A stretch of 64,000 nt of DNA from Ursus arctos (Eukaryota > Chordata > Mammalia > Carnivora > Ursidae). The stretch spans positions 24,795,772 to 24,859,771 of the forward strand of contig NW_026622874.1 of NCBI RefSeq assembly GCF_023065955.2, read 5' to 3'. The notes below the pieces were generated by a model. That model saw only the letters and a list, made by a program, of their open reading frames with translations. It was not told the DNA's origin and searched no databases. Position 1 is the stretch's first letter, and each line of letters opens with the position of its first letter. This document shows, in pieces, positions 1-16,462 of this stretch. The translations under genes and the position numbers were made by a program.

Positions 1-1099
1 TCAGACCTTCTGATTTGTAACAACGCTCTTTTCAGGTTTCTCTATGGACATCCACCTCCTCGGCTGTCTGGCAGTCCAGAAATCAGCAGTCTTGCCTGCA
101 CTCCGGAGCAGCACACACCCACCCTGACATTGCTCCTGCCAGCAGCACCCACCCTGCAACGGGAGCTGGATCTCTGCTCATCTTGGATGGTTGTAGCACC
201 TTCTTCCACCTTACCGTGCCCAGACACGCACACAGCTCACTGCCTACAGCCCTATGCCTACCCGCAATTCATTCATTCTTTCATTCCACAAATAGTGAGT
301 TTCTACTCTGGGCCAAGCATCTTCCCAACTCACGTCTCCAAACCCACTCTTCCCTGGGCTTCCTCATCTCAGTAAATAGAACCACCCACTCCTAAGTGAC
401 AGCCAGCCCTCCCCATCAGCATGTTTGCATACCTGTGTGTATGTATTTTTAACCCAAACTCATGAGTGCAGGGAAGGTGGGGAAGGAACCACTCAAGGCC
501 CAGAGATTATTCCAGAGAGGAAGGAGTTGCTCTGCCTTTCTCCATCAATCTTTAACAAAGTTTGAGGGCTGTTTTTTTCTCACTCACAGAGAAGGAGCTC
601 AGAGGCCAGGCCTTCAGTTTTGAAAGGTGAGGGCAAGATGATGACCGTCCAGAGGAAGAAGGGCCCCACATATAACTCTAGAATGACTCCAAGAGCAAGG
701 CAGAGGACATTCAGAGCCCTTCCCATGAGCACTTGGCAAAGAAAGGCTCCTCCCTGACCAGCTGCAAGTGGTGGATGACAGGGCCTGGTGTCGGGATAGA
801 GTTGTACCTCCCCAGGGTCTCAAATCCTCCCCATCAATCCCAGGGCCACCCATGAGACCTCACGGAGGCTCAGAAGCCACCAAAGGGATTCTCAGCTCCT
901 TCTCCAACACCTTCCTCCAGCTCCACATAGGGCCCATGCTTTGCTAGTTCTACCAGCAACCACAGGTCCGGAAAGATCCTTAAAGTCTATACCCGATGCT
1001 CCACTCTCTCACCTGCCATTCTCTCCCCAATCCACTCTAACTGAATTCTGTTCCCACTGGGCCACTGAAACTGAAGGTTGCTAATAATGTTCATTTTGC

Positions 1100-2470
1100 C
1101 AAACCCAATTGTCCCTTCTCTGTCCTCCAGCTTACGTGATCTTTCAATAGTATTTAGCTGCACTATCCACTCGCTCCTTCCTAAAGAGTTTTCTTCTCTA
1201 GGTCTCCAGGATAGGACACTTCCATGTTCCTTCTTCCTACTCCCCATCTATCTCCTCTGCTGGACCTTGGGGCACAGGAGTGCTCTGGGCCTCTGTCCTG
1301 AACAACTCTGTGCCCACTACAACTCCGTGCCAGCTCGCCCGGGCAGATAGCTTAACACTGCCCAAATGCAAATGGCTCCCCCCAGATTTTTATTTCTAAC
1401 CCTGACTTCTCTTCCAAGCTTCAGACTCATGTAATCAATGGCCTATTCAATATCTTCACTTGGATGTCCTCTAAGTATCTCAAATTTAATGTGTTCAAAA
1501 TGAACCTTGGATTTCCACTATTCTCCAGACTATCAGTAAGTACTACCACCATCTACCTAGTTCCTTAGGCATCAAACCTTAAAACATAGGAAAAATATTT
1601 CTTTTTTTTCTTATCCCCACCCCCATCACATTTAATCCATCACCTCTTCCTATTGGTTCTCCCTCCAAAGCACAGACTGAATGGGATTACTTCTCATCTC
1701 CTCCATTGCTACCATGGTCTCAATTACCATTACCCGTCACCTACTTTATTCTTATAGCCTTTGTCTCCCTGCTTCCACCCTTAGCCCCTACAATTCATTC
1801 TTCATAGAGCACAGTGACCTTTTAAAAGTATATATCATGGGGGGTACCCAGGTGGCTCAGTTGGTTAAGCGTCTGCCTTTGGCTCAGGTCATGATCCTGG
1901 AGTCCTGGGATCAGGCCCCTCGTCGGGCTCCCTGCTCAGTGGGGATTCTGCTTCTCCCTCTCCTTCTGCCCCTCCCCCTGCTCATGCTCTCTTTCTCTCA
2001 AATAAGTAAATAAAATATATTTTTTTAAAGTGTAAATAATGTAGAATCCATCCTTCTGCCTTAGACCCTCCATGGTTGCAATTAGAATAAAAGCTAAAAC
2101 CCTTCACGTGGGCCTCTAGGATCTCCCTGGCCATGTCTCCTTCTATTCCTCCTTGCTCCCTGCCCACCAGCCACACCGCACCTCGCTGGAGAACGCTCCT
2201 CCTTAGTAATTTCGCATGACCGCCTTCTCCACCTCTTCAAAGAATCCCTCCCAGGCTGCCTGTAGGTACTCTACCCAATTCTTACTCCTCTGCATTATTA
2301 CCCTGTTCTATTTACCTTAGAGCAGTGATCACCACCTAAAATTATTCACATGTGTTCATTATCTCTCTCTCTCTCTCACTGAAATAAAAGCTCCATGAGA
2401 ACAAGAGACCCTGTCTTGCTCACTGCTGTATTCTTAGGACATTTCCCAGCATGGAGTAGGCATCCTCTGA
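1100..2470 (+). repeat. L2 LINE 3' portion, split by a Can-SINE
   Basis: Pyrimidine-rich sequence with the familiar L2 3' pattern (accctccatggtt, ggccatgtctcc, cctcccaggctgcc, aaagctccatgagaacaagagaccctg). It ends near 2470 with the 'cactgctgtattcttagg' type terminus. It is interrupted at 1839-2030 by a SINE. Old and diverged. The left boundary is approximate. Confidence 0.7.
1839..2030 (+). repeat. Carnivore Can-SINE (tRNA-derived)
   Basis: Head ggggggtacccaggtggctc, then B-box-like and CT-rich body (ggctccctgctcagtggg), with an AT-rich aataaaat tail. It is inserted in the L2 copy. I saw no clean target duplication. Confidence 0.93.
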
Positions 2471-2548
2471 TAATATACCATTTTTAGCTGATGAATTGGC
2501 TGTTAGCACAGGAGCCCAGGGGTCAGTGAAGTGGGGACAGCCAACTCA

Positions 2549-2647
<99 letters not shown>

Positions 2648-2791
2648 CTAGACACAAAGCAGAGATGGCTTTGCCTGGGATCCCCATGAAGGAGAATAGC
2701 TCCCTTGGCTCTCCCCACAAGTTCTGGAGACAGGTGAAATGAGGAAGGCAGGAAAAGGGGTTAAACAAGGCAGTAGGGGGGTGGGTTGGCT

Positions 2792-2851
2792 TGGAGACCT
2801 CAGGTGGCCAAATGGCAGGCGTGGAGACCTCAGGTGGCCAGATGCCAGGTG
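2792..2851. repeat. 30-bp tandem duplication
   Basis: The core tggagacctcaggtggcca occurs at 2792 and again at 2822. The rest of each unit matches with a few substitutions. It lies about 145 nt upstream of the exon 18 acceptor in the sense direction. Confidence 0.85.
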
Positions 2852-3274
2852 CCTTGGGAGACAGAAGCCTCCACAGCCCTGGCATGGCCAGTAATTCTGG
2901 TCTCCACCCTGCCCCACAGGCTTCCCCACAATTCCTCAGGAAAGCCATGGAATTCTACCCCACGCTCTACCCCTCAGTGGAGCCCGTGGCTGTGGAGGTC
3001 AGAAGCTGGAGCTGACAGCTCCCAGATGTTCTGCAGTGCCTGCAAGGGATGGAGCAGGGCCCTTCCAGGCAGACCTGCCCTAAAGTAAAATGCTGAGACT
3101 GTGCCTCTCTACTCATGCCCTTTCCCCTGCCCAGCTAAGTGGCCTCACCCCAGGTGATCAGGCAGGGACCTCATCCCCTCACCTACATTCCTGGTGTAAG
3201 TGTCCCCTCTTTGTGATGACACTGGGGAAAGCCAGTTCAGATGAAATGTCTAGAACTACTAAGAACACACATCT

Positions 3275-3400
3275 TCTTAGCCTGCTCTGGTTTTCACATA
3301 CATTATTTTACTTGATCTCAACAATAATCCTGTGAGATATGCAAAGCAGATACACCATTCCCATGTTCTAGATGAAGTGCCCAACAGCACAAGAGAACCA
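3275..3400 (-). repeat. MIR-type SINE remnant
   Basis: Contains cacatacattattttacttg, then caataatcctgtgagat and a cattcccatgttctagatga segment, the reverse-complement layout of MIR. Diverged, with approximate limits. Confidence 0.5.
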
Positions 3401-3423
3401 TCAGATCCGCAGAGAATGCTTAC

Positions 3424-3491
3424 CTTGGTCAGCTCTTGGGCATTGGCCAGATTGTCCACAGCAATGGCCAAGAAAACATTCAGCAGTGTGT
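3424..3491 (-). CDS. CACNA1E: CACNA1E exon (about exon 17): rest of domain II S6
   Basis: This 68-nt exon completes a Tyr codon and encodes TLLNVFLAIAVDNLANAQEL followed by TK. It is the cytoplasmic half of IIS6, the activation gate, and its exit into the II-III linker. The LNVFLAIAVDNLA motif is diagnostic of high-voltage-activated calcium channel domain II. The acceptor is tcaccccag and the donor is ACCAAG before gtaagc, ending in phase 0. The exon is strongly conserved among Cav2 genes. Confidence 0.97.
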
Positions 3492-4449
3492 CTGGGGTGA
3501 TGAGTTAAGGATGGGCAAGTCAGAAAACCAATAGGCTTCAGCAAGACTGAGAGGGTTTCTCAAGGTCTTTGCTGCCTGGGATCCAGCAGGAATAGAAGCC
3601 CTAGCACCAATTAAGCAGAGGTTATGCAGCCCTGTCTGAAGAAGAATATCTCTTCTTCCTTCCACATGGCTTCTCTTTGCCTAGGACACAGAGATAGCTG
3701 AATCCAACCACTCAGGGGCCAAGCTGGAGTAAAGGGGCCTTTAAAGACATATGGCCTCCACTCATAGCAATACTGAATAGTGAATCATGGAACAACATGA
3801 CAGTAGGGAGCTCAATGCAGGAGCTTACCTCTCCTGTCTGGGAGGCTGGAATTGAAGCCCACCCAGACCAAGATCCTCCTCTGTTCTTAAAGGTGAAAAG
3901 AAATGCGATTCCACAGACCCATCATTGACTGCCTCTCAATAATGGAATGCTAACTTCTCTCATTCTTCTTATCCTAGAAGTCTTCCACATTTCATTTAAC
4001 AAAAATGTCACAGAACACAAAAGATCATTATGGAACCCATTTCCATTCCAAGCTCTAACCTCTGAAGCCCCAATTTTCTAATAGTCTTTGAGGTCCAGGT
4101 GTTGTGGAATATAGAGCTGGTTTTAGCATCAAAGTCCAGGTCTGACTATCCTCAGAGTAAGAGGAAAATCACGGGGCCATTATGACAAACTGGCTTTCCA
4201 TTTCTGTGACACAATGCATAACTTTCTGTTTATGTGTTTCTCATGTTTAGTTCATACTCTGTTCTGGCCCTTAGAAATTTTCAGGGCAGAGAAGTTAAAG
4301 GAGTATCTCGTCTTCGAGAGACTATGGGAAAAGCAAAAGTACAGCTACATCACACGGCTCTCCCTTCTTTCTCCACCAATGCCATTTCAGGGCAAGTCCC
4401 ATCCCTCCAAAACATCTAGTGATTGTGTAGAACTTTGCAGTTCATAAGG

Positions 4450-4640
4450 TGCATCCAAATAAATGATCTCATTTACTATTCACAACGAAGGGATCGATGC
4501 TGTTATTCTCCTTACAGATGTGAAAACTAAAAGCTCAGACAGATTAAGGGACTTTCCCAAGGCCACACAGCTGATAAGCAGAATTACTAGTATTAAAACC
4601 TAAATCTTCCTAGTCTAGATCCTATGACCAGGTATGGGTT
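4450..4640 (-). repeat. MIR-type SINE remnant
   Basis: Shows gatctcatttactattcac, a tgttattctccttacagatg segment and aagggactttcccaaggcca followed by cacagctgataag. This is the MIR layout in reverse orientation. Confidence 0.7.
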
Positions 4641-5184
4641 TGGGAATTAAATGGACCCAATTTCCAGTCTCCCCATACAATTTAATAATTGTTTGACTTC
4701 AAAAGTTATTTCTTTTAAGTCTTAGAAGGTAAGGATTAGATGAAATAATGCCTGTAAAACATTTAGTACAGGGTCTCATGAATAGCACAAATACAATAAA
4801 TGTTAGCTTTGTTAAGTAGTACTAGCATTAATCATAATATTTCTGAGATCTTACTATGTGCAGGCCCTGTTCTATATAAACATGTAATTGATTTATTAAT
4901 ATTACAATGTGGCCACTATTTCAGCCTACAGTTATCTTTGTCATCTCTTATTTTCCCCAGCTGATAGTATCTCCAACTATTCAATGTAAGAGCCTCACAC
5001 ATTATTATTTGTGTATGCTGAAGATTTGGATAATACTTTATCTCCTTGTTTATATTCGTCTTCTTTACCCAACTAGTATACATTTTCCTTAAGATCGGAA
5101 TCCTTGTTTCTCTTCATATACCATGAAATATCCACCCCACTACTACCCTGACCACCCTCCCCAGAAAAAAAACCACCCACCTCT

Positions 5185-5214
5185 ACCACCACCACCACCA
5201 CCACCACCACCACC
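5185..5214. repeat. (ACC)n microsatellite, (GGT)n on the gene's sense strand
   Basis: About ten perfect ACC units. On the minus (sense) strand this is a GGT run, 61 nt downstream of the exon 16 donor, followed by further GGTGGG-rich sequence. Confidence 0.95.
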
Positions 5215-5275
5215 CTCCTCAAATGCTGGTCCAGGCAGGCAGGCAGCATGAAGAAGAGTATCTTAAAAAGGATAC

Positions 5276-5393
5276 AGTTTCCAAACAAGGTGAGCACAAT
5301 GAAATAGATAGCTGACCACATGCCTGAGCTCACCCCACCCTGGGAGCGGATCCCATTGTACATCACCTCATTCCAGTCCTCCCCTGTTAGGAT
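5276..5393 (-). CDS. CACNA1E: CACNA1E exon (about exon 16): selectivity filter and S6 start of domain II
   Basis: This 118-nt exon encodes [15 protein letters not shown], containing the domain II selectivity-filter motif TGEDW. Its glutamate is one of the four EEEE pore carboxylates that coordinate calcium. The extracellular segment [12 protein letters not shown] follows, then the first half of S6 ([12 protein letters not shown]). [17 protein letters not shown] distinguishes Cav2.3 from Cav2.1 as I recall it. The acceptor is ttgcatag. The donor is unusual: AACT followed by gtatcc, with a non-consensus -1, +4 and +5. The boundary is nonetheless fixed by the reading frame, because the next exon begins with AC and needs a T to make Tyr. 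Confidence 0.95.
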
Positions 5394-7224
<1,831 letters not shown>

Positions 7225-7356
7225 CTGCCTCCAAACAGCTGCATTCCGAGGAGAGCAAAGACAACGATGAAGAGGAAGAGGAGGAAGAGCAAACTGATGA
7301 TAGACTTCATAGAACTCATCAAGGAGACCACCAGATTTCGCAGAGATGCCCAATAC
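7225..7356 (-). CDS. CACNA1E: CACNA1E exon (about exon 14): S4-S5 linker and S5 of domain II
   Basis: This 132-nt exon completes the Lys codon and encodes [18 protein letters not shown], the S4-S5 linker that couples sensor to gate. It continues with the S5 helix [20 protein letters not shown] and the turret start QLFGG with a split Arg. LMSSMKS separates it from the LLNSMKS of CACNA1A as I recall that paralogue. The acceptor is ttttgtag and the donor is GGCAG before gtaagc. Intron phases are 2 and 2. Confidence 0.97.
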
Positions 7357-7817
<461 letters not shown>

Positions 7818-8689
7818 CTAAAGAGCCAAACCCAGCCACAGTGAGGAGGAGGAGAAGAGAGGAGCCTTCTGGCATTCAGCAGTCAAAACGTCACTGGGCT
7901 ATGGTGAAATTAAACTCTCCCCTCCCCACCCAGCACAGCTCCAACAAGACTACCTATTTGTGAAGGCTGCCAAGGGATAATGAGACTCTATGGCCTCCCT
8001 CCCCACTGCTCTCCACTCCCCTTCCTGACTTCACTCCTTCGTGCTGGAGATTGGTTCATGACTGCTGCTCTGACCTTGGTAGAAACTACAAGAGCCAGTC
8101 ACTGCTTCTGCACAAATCTGACAGCCACAACTGTTCTTAGATAATAAAACCCTGAACAAACACACAAAAGAGTGGTAATCAAAGCAAGGAAACAAACTTC
8201 AGTTAATACAGGTCGCATTCCAATGTAAAAACCTCAGAGGAAGTCCACAGAAATTCTCTCACTGTCCTAGAATTTAGTGCTACCAAGAATGGTTCATTCA
8301 CCCATATGTGAAATATCTCTCAGTCACTCAGGTCCCATACACCTCAATGTGACAGTACTACTTGGTGGCATATAGATTTCTGATTGCTGTAGAAAATAGC
8401 AATGTCAAATTAACAATTTGGTTTTTGTTTTAATTATATGTTCATTGAATGTCTACTTTATTCTACACAATGCACTGGGAGAAGTAACAAAAATTAACCC
8501 TCACTGCAATGCTGAAAAGTACGTATATAGGGAATGGTCTTTCACTAGCTATTGTGCCTGAAAATTGCCCACAACCAGAAGCATATGTTCCAAATGAAAA
8601 TGCAGATTGGCAAGTGCTCAAAATCGTTAGCACCTAACTGAAGATTTGGCAGGAACAGAAGTGGGTTTGGCAGGAAGAGAAGTGGTTCA

Positions 8690-8860
8690 GGAACCCAAAG
8701 TTTTGCCACCTACTTCTGCTGCTAACTGGCTATGTGAACTTGCACACGATGTCCTCTATTTACTCATCTGCAAATGGGAAAGGTAACTCTTAATACGTGA
8801 TGAGTGGCTAGGATCCTGAAAGCAGTGGAGGGCAAAAATGTACGTCAGAGCACCTTGAAG
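8690..8860 (+). repeat. MIR-type SINE remnant
   Basis: Contains gctgctaactggctatgtga, acttgcacacg and tctatttactcatctgcaaa followed by tggg, the forward MIR core with decay. Confidence 0.6.
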
Positions 8861-8951
8861 AGTGCTAGATGTGCACACATTTACGTATCAACACTATTTA
8901 GGAAGTGAGCACTGGGTGAAATAGTCAATGTGGGAACTTGCTACGACAGGA

Positions 8952-9000
8952 GTGTGTGTGTGTGTGTGTGTGTGTACGCGTGCGTGCGTGTGTGTGTGTA
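8952..9000. repeat. (GT)n microsatellite with CGTG interruptions
   Basis: About 49 nt of alternating GT with an internal acgcgtgcgtgcg segment. Likely polymorphic. Confidence 0.95.
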
Positions 9001-9425
9001 TGCATGTGCATGTTTGCATGAGGGCATACCTAGATAATTTTCCCAATTTTAAACTGAACTAAAAAAAAACACAAACATATAAGCTTCTCTTTTTTACTGA
9101 GCCACCTTCTGGAATCAGTTCCTTTGTTCTCTCTCAGGCTTCCCCCAAGATAGTAAGTGGTTAAAAACTTGCTATGGGCAGCTCCGTCAAATTCATTCAG
9201 CTATACACTTAAGTGTACATGACGGTATGCATGGTATACTTCACTAAAAACATTAAAAATAAAAGAGCTTTAAACAAGCAAACAAACAAATCCTGGTATG
9301 GGAAGGATTCCCTCATTCCTGACTTCCCTTTAGCTAACTTATTTATTCCCCTTTTATGAATTCTGATTTCAGGGCTTCACACTCAGCAGTGGAGCAAGCT
9401 GCTTATCTCAAACTGTGGCATATCA

Positions 9426-12192
<2,767 letters not shown>

Positions 12193-12246
12193 CTTCTAAG
12201 GCTGATGTCCCGGCATTTTTATTTTCTTCAGCAAGCATGACTTCCT
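12193..12246 (-). CDS. CACNA1E: CACNA1E exon (about exon 9): I-II linker after the AID
   Basis: This 54-nt exon encodes EEVMLAEENKNAGTSALE when its split first codon is completed by the preceding exon. It forms the acidic cytoplasmic stretch directly after the AID and supplies the AID's final glutamate. The sequence differs strongly from the equivalent segment of CACNA1A and matches Cav2.3 as I recall it, so it helps fix the gene identity. The donor is AAG before gtaagg. The acceptor (ccatatag) has an AT-rich upstream tract with few consecutive pyrimidines. Length is a multiple of three and both flanking introns are phase 1, so skipping would keep the frame. Confidence 0.93.
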
Positions 12247-13019
12247 CTATATGGAAATAAATGGTTTAGTAAATTATCTGTAAATGTCAAATTATTTTGC
12301 AAAATGAAAAATCCCCCAGGGACGGCTGTGGCTCCAGGGCAACAGAGAGTGCGCACACGCAAAGAGAGAGAGCAGAGAGTTCATAGCTCCACGCAGGCAC
12401 CGGCCTCAGAAAGACAGCAAAGGTCACAGAGGGAGCTCCTGAGTGCCAATCAGAACAGAGGAAGCTCTCTAGTGAGGGGGCGCTTGGAGGTTGATTGGTA
12501 AAATTCAGCTCTGTTTCTGATAACACTTGGTACGAGGAAGACCTGATCTTTTTAAACTAAAATCTCTTAAATTGGTAGGAATGAAAAATTTCCATTTCTG
12601 TTTTCTCTCCAGGTTCCAAAAACTTTTTCTAGAAATAGGAGCTTCCTTGGTTTTTCCTGTCTGCAGCAATACAAGGCATACCAAGGCACAACATCGACCA
12701 CCTCGTTCAGGAGATAAGACCACGTTTTGAGCTCCAGCCTGTCTACTTCTTGGAGGAGGAGCAGAGGAAGATGTTAATGGTCCAGAGGAGCAGGACTTGT
12801 GGGCTTGCTTCCTCTTATGCCCATACCACAGTCTGCCCTGCTTGAGCAAAAGAGGCTTAGGCCCATCATGAATTTGTCCCTCTGATAGAACAAAACAAAT
12901 ACTTGGTTTTTGTCCACTTTCCTGGCACAGAGTTCCAAAACCCTTGGAATTTACTGTCTTCTGTATGCTAACAAGATGACTCATTGTGGGGGAGGCCTAC
13001 ATTACCTGGGGATCTAGAC

Positions 13020-13760
13020 TGGTCACCAGAAAAACCAACCACATATTTGGCTATAAAATTTCAGCCCCATTCCCCCTCCTAAATCCCGGAATGGGTGAGA
13101 GCCTTGAGAATGTTTAATCTCCAATGGCCAATGATTTAATTGAGCAGGTCTATGTAATGGAACCTTTAAAAAAAAAAAAAAAAAGCCCTACATAATGGGG
13201 CTCAGGGAGCTTCAAGAGGCTGGGAGGGTGATATGCCTGAAGGGAGCATGGAGGCTCTTTGCCCCCCCCCCCCCCCCCCCCCGCCGCCCCACTCCCAGGT
13301 ATCTCTTCCATTTGGTTGTTCCTGAGTTGAATCCTTTGTAATAAACTGGTGATAGCAAGAACAATTTTCCTGAGTTCTGGAAGTCATTCAAGGAATTATC
13401 AAACCTGGAGCCCTCTCAATTTGCAGTCCGGCAGGCAAAAAAGCAGGTCACCTGGGGACTCCACTTGCAGCTGCTGTGTGAAGTGAGGGCAGGCTCGTGG
13501 GATTGAGTCCCTAACCTATGGGATCTACACTAATTTCTGGTGGTGGTTAGTGTCAGAAATGAATTGAATTGTTGGACACCCAGTTGGAGAACTGAAGGAC
13601 TGGCCAGTGTTGGAATGATGTGTCTGGTTGTTGGTATTTGGAAAAGAACCAAACAGTCCCTTGGGTTCTCCTCCGGACCTCGCCAGCAACAGTCCTGAAT
13701 TCCAGGGAGGTGTCATCACTAGTGGGATACTCTTTTCTAGTAAGCCATATTTAGGATAAA
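13020..13760 (+). repeat. Unassigned ancient dispersed repeat
   Basis: Contains features I associate with an old mammalian dispersed element: tgttcctgagttgaatcctt, tgtaataaactggtgatagc, ttttcctgagttctgg, tgggattgagtccctaacct and gaattgaattgttggacacc. An A17 run and a C21 run interrupt it. I cannot name the family confidently. It could be an LTR or a LINE 3' end. Confidence 0.45.
13262..13290. repeat. Poly-C tract (C21, then GCCGCCCC)
   Basis: A homopolymer of 21 C, G21 on the gene's sense strand. It is length-unstable and error-prone in sequencing. Confidence 0.95.
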
Positions 13761-15033
13761 CCTCACTAGCATCCCCCCAAACTTACAAACTAGCCCTCTG
13801 TCCCCTGTCTGGCAGCATTCCGAGTCCCCTTTGGGAGTGATGTGGATGAGTTTTGATCCCCGCCCCCACGTCAGCCACAGGAGAGGATGTCCGAGGCCTT
13901 GAGCAATCATTCCTTAAGATCCCAGCTGCTGGGAAAAAGCTTGCAGCAGTCCCTATTAAACAATGGTTTAATTTAAGCAATTGTAACAAGTAAAAGGACA
14001 AGCAGAAGAGGGTAAAGGCATTACCATAATTCCACCTGCCTATAAAACAGAGTATGGCATGTATTTCCCAGGGAGGGGAACATTTTGAGGCTCACAATTA
14101 TACCAAGTCATAAATGTTTAGCTTTCTTTTTTAAGTACAGCCTCTGGCAAAACTCTAAGTTAACAGGTTAAGTGTTATTGGTGGGATGCTCCTTTATGCA
14201 GACATAGAGGGTTTTAAAGTCATTGACAGCCCACATTGTTCGGAGGGCACCCTTTAAAAATACCCCTCATGGCAACGTGAATGACCTCAGCCAGGGAGTC
14301 ATACCTGCTGCCTACAATGCCTGCATGTTGACGTGGGCAGATCTGAGGACCCCCAAGGCAGGTGGAGGGTGTGTGGTGCTGGTGAGTATCTCTGAGAAGT
14401 GCTTCGAGGGCTCTGATGTGCCGAAGCTGCCCCCCTCCCCCACTGCCTTTTGCCAAGTTCTCTTTCGAACTTGAGAGTGTCTTTCCAGGGAAATGTAACC
14501 CATATGTCTCTGATTCACTCACACCCCATTTGCAAAGGGAAGGGCCAGGAAGCACAATTTGACGTCGCAGTGCGTCTTTTTTCTTAGAAGGAGAGAGCTG
14601 GCTTTGCCAACTGGAAGAAAGTGGAGCTTTGGAATTCTGCATGTATTGGAAAAGCGGAGCCACAAAGAACAGCGTCCTGTGCTGCCTGACCACGAGCAGG
14701 GTCACGGACAGGGCGGGGAAGGTTCTTTTCCAGTTCCACTGCCAGCCTGCTCACTGGGGCGGTCTGTCAGATGGCTCTTCCACCCAGGAAGCCAAGGACA
14801 GTGGGGAACTTCAAGCTGCCTGCCAGACCTGGAGGCCAATCTGCTTGGTAAGGCTGAGTTACCATTCTGGAAGGGAGGAGGAGAGGTTCACATTCACTCC
14901 TACACAGCCTTGGAGAAGAAAGGGCAAACTGGGAAGTGCCGTCAGTGGGCACAGGGCAGGCCTCCAGAGGCAGCAAAGAGATGCAGATAGTCCTAAATGG
15001 GAGGTGATTTTTATCTGGCTTTGAAATGGCACC

Positions 15034-15220
15034 TTTTTTTTTTTTTTAAGATTTTATTTATTTATTTGACAGAGAAAGAAAGCACAAGCAGGGGGAACAG
15101 GAAAGGGATAAGCAGGCTCCCCGTTGAGCAGGGAGCCCGACATGGGGCTCGATCCCAGGACCCTGGGATCATGACCTGAGCCAAAGGCAGATGCTTAACA
15201 GGCTGAGCCACCCAGGCACC
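15034..15220 (-). repeat. Carnivore Can-SINE
   Basis: Reverse orientation: poly-T then aagattttatttatttattt, gcaggctccccgttgagcag, and the head complement gagccacccaggcacc. A short possible target duplication (caccttt) flanks it. Confidence 0.95.
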
Positions 15221-15829
15221 TTTCATCACACACACACTCTCACCCCTGATAGGTGATCAAATGTTGACTCCAGAGCCGAGAGAGAGCTTTTGTGTGTTAG
15301 TGGTTAGAACAGGAGGGTCATGGTGTCATTCCAAAGCTGCTATAAGAAGAATAAAGCTCAGGCAGCTAAGCATCAAATCATATTCCAAATTTTTCCTGAG
15401 AGACCTCACATTTGGGCTATGCTTTCTACCAGGAATAGAGGAAAAAATGCTGTCATGTGTATTTTTTATTAAAATAAATTACTCTTTGCTCAGGATGAAA
15501 ATAAAGATATATAACGGCAATGCAAGGCAATCTTTAAAATAATAAGGAAAGCAATGCATCCATTTTACTGACAGATATGGGGTGATCGATATCCCTCATA
15601 AGCAGCTGAGCCACAGTCAAACTTGAATCTGGTGGCTCTGTGGGTTAATAAAATCGTGATAGGTTTGGATCTATCCTCAAGGCTGGGCAAGAATTGTTCC
15701 TGATGCTGAGCCTCGTCGTGAGGAACTGGGGACAGCTCAGGGAATAGGAACAAGCAAGCAGTTGTCACCATCAGCTATTAGCCGCTTATGGCAGCGGCCT
15801 GCCTCACTGTTGGCCCCCCTGCTTCTGAC

Positions 15830-16405
15830 CTTGCCCTCCCACTGTCTACTCTCAAGGCAGCAACCAAGTGCTCCCTCCAAGTCTTCAATCAGACCATGTC
15901 CCACCTCTGCCCCAAACCGTCCAATCATTCTTCCCTCACTTACAGGGAAGCCCCAAACCTTTACAATGGCCCATGAAGACTGCCCCCTCCTACCATTACT
16001 GTCCCCACCTTATCTTCCTGCTCCTCTCCCCTTACTCATTCCTCCTTCTGCTCTTGGAATATTCCTGGCCCACTTCTGCACTAGAGCCCTGGCACTGAGA
16101 TATCCGCCTCGGACATTCCCATGACTTACGCCTCAGCTCCTTCAAGTCTTTCCCCAAATGGGTCTCCCTGACCTCCCTACTTAAAATCACAACCTACCCT
16201 ACACCCCATAACCCTACCTTGATCTGTTTTCCAGCGTACTTATCACCTTCTTACAAGTTACCTATTTATCATTTTATTTATGTCTGCCTTCCCCAACTAG
16301 AGGGGAATGAGCTCTGCAAGAAAGGCTCACTGCTGTAACCCAAGTGTCTAGGACAGGTACTGGCACAAAGTAAGCACTCAGTAAGTATTTGTGGAATGAA
16401 TGGAC
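15830..16405 (+). repeat. L2 LINE 3' end
   Basis: L2-type body (ggtctccctgacctcccta, tttatttatgtctgccttcc, gaatgagctctgcaagaaag) ending in the diagnostic aagtatttgtggaatgaatg. The left limit is approximate. Confidence 0.75.
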
Positions 16406-16462
16406 TGTTGTTGCTGCTGGTGTTGTTATTGTTGTTGTTGTTATTATTATTATTATTGTTAC
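16406..16462. repeat. (TTG)n/(TTA)n microsatellite
   Basis: Compound TTG and TTA triplet run directly following the L2 3' end, as is common for LINE tails. Confidence 0.9.

Larger units (their letters stand above)
2648..3423 (-). other. CACNA1E: CACNA1E intron between exons 17 and 18
   Basis: Short intron of 776 nt with a 30-bp direct repeat at 2792-2851 and a MIR-like stretch near its 5' end. The remainder shows nothing recognisable. Confidence 0.85.
3492..5275 (-). other. CACNA1E: CACNA1E intron between exons 16 and 17
   Basis: Intron of 1784 nt. It contains a MIR remnant near 4450-4640 and an (ACC)n microsatellite at 5185-5214. The rest (about 3500-4440 and 4650-5180) is AT-rich with no recognised feature. 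Confidence 0.85.

Noticed and set aside
42..233. Minus-strand frame near the left edge as the next CACNA1E exon
   Set aside because: Does not contain the arginine-rich or downstream II-III linker sequence expected after exon 18.
12505..12984. Minus-strand open frame of about 159 codons inside intron 8
   Set aside because: No recognisable domain, no matching splice sites or phase for CACNA1E, and composition like translated intron. Best explained as chance.
14220..15024. Overlapping open frames of 130-160 codons on both strands
   Set aside because: Frames on opposite strands overlap the same unique sequence, with no motif or splice context to favour either.
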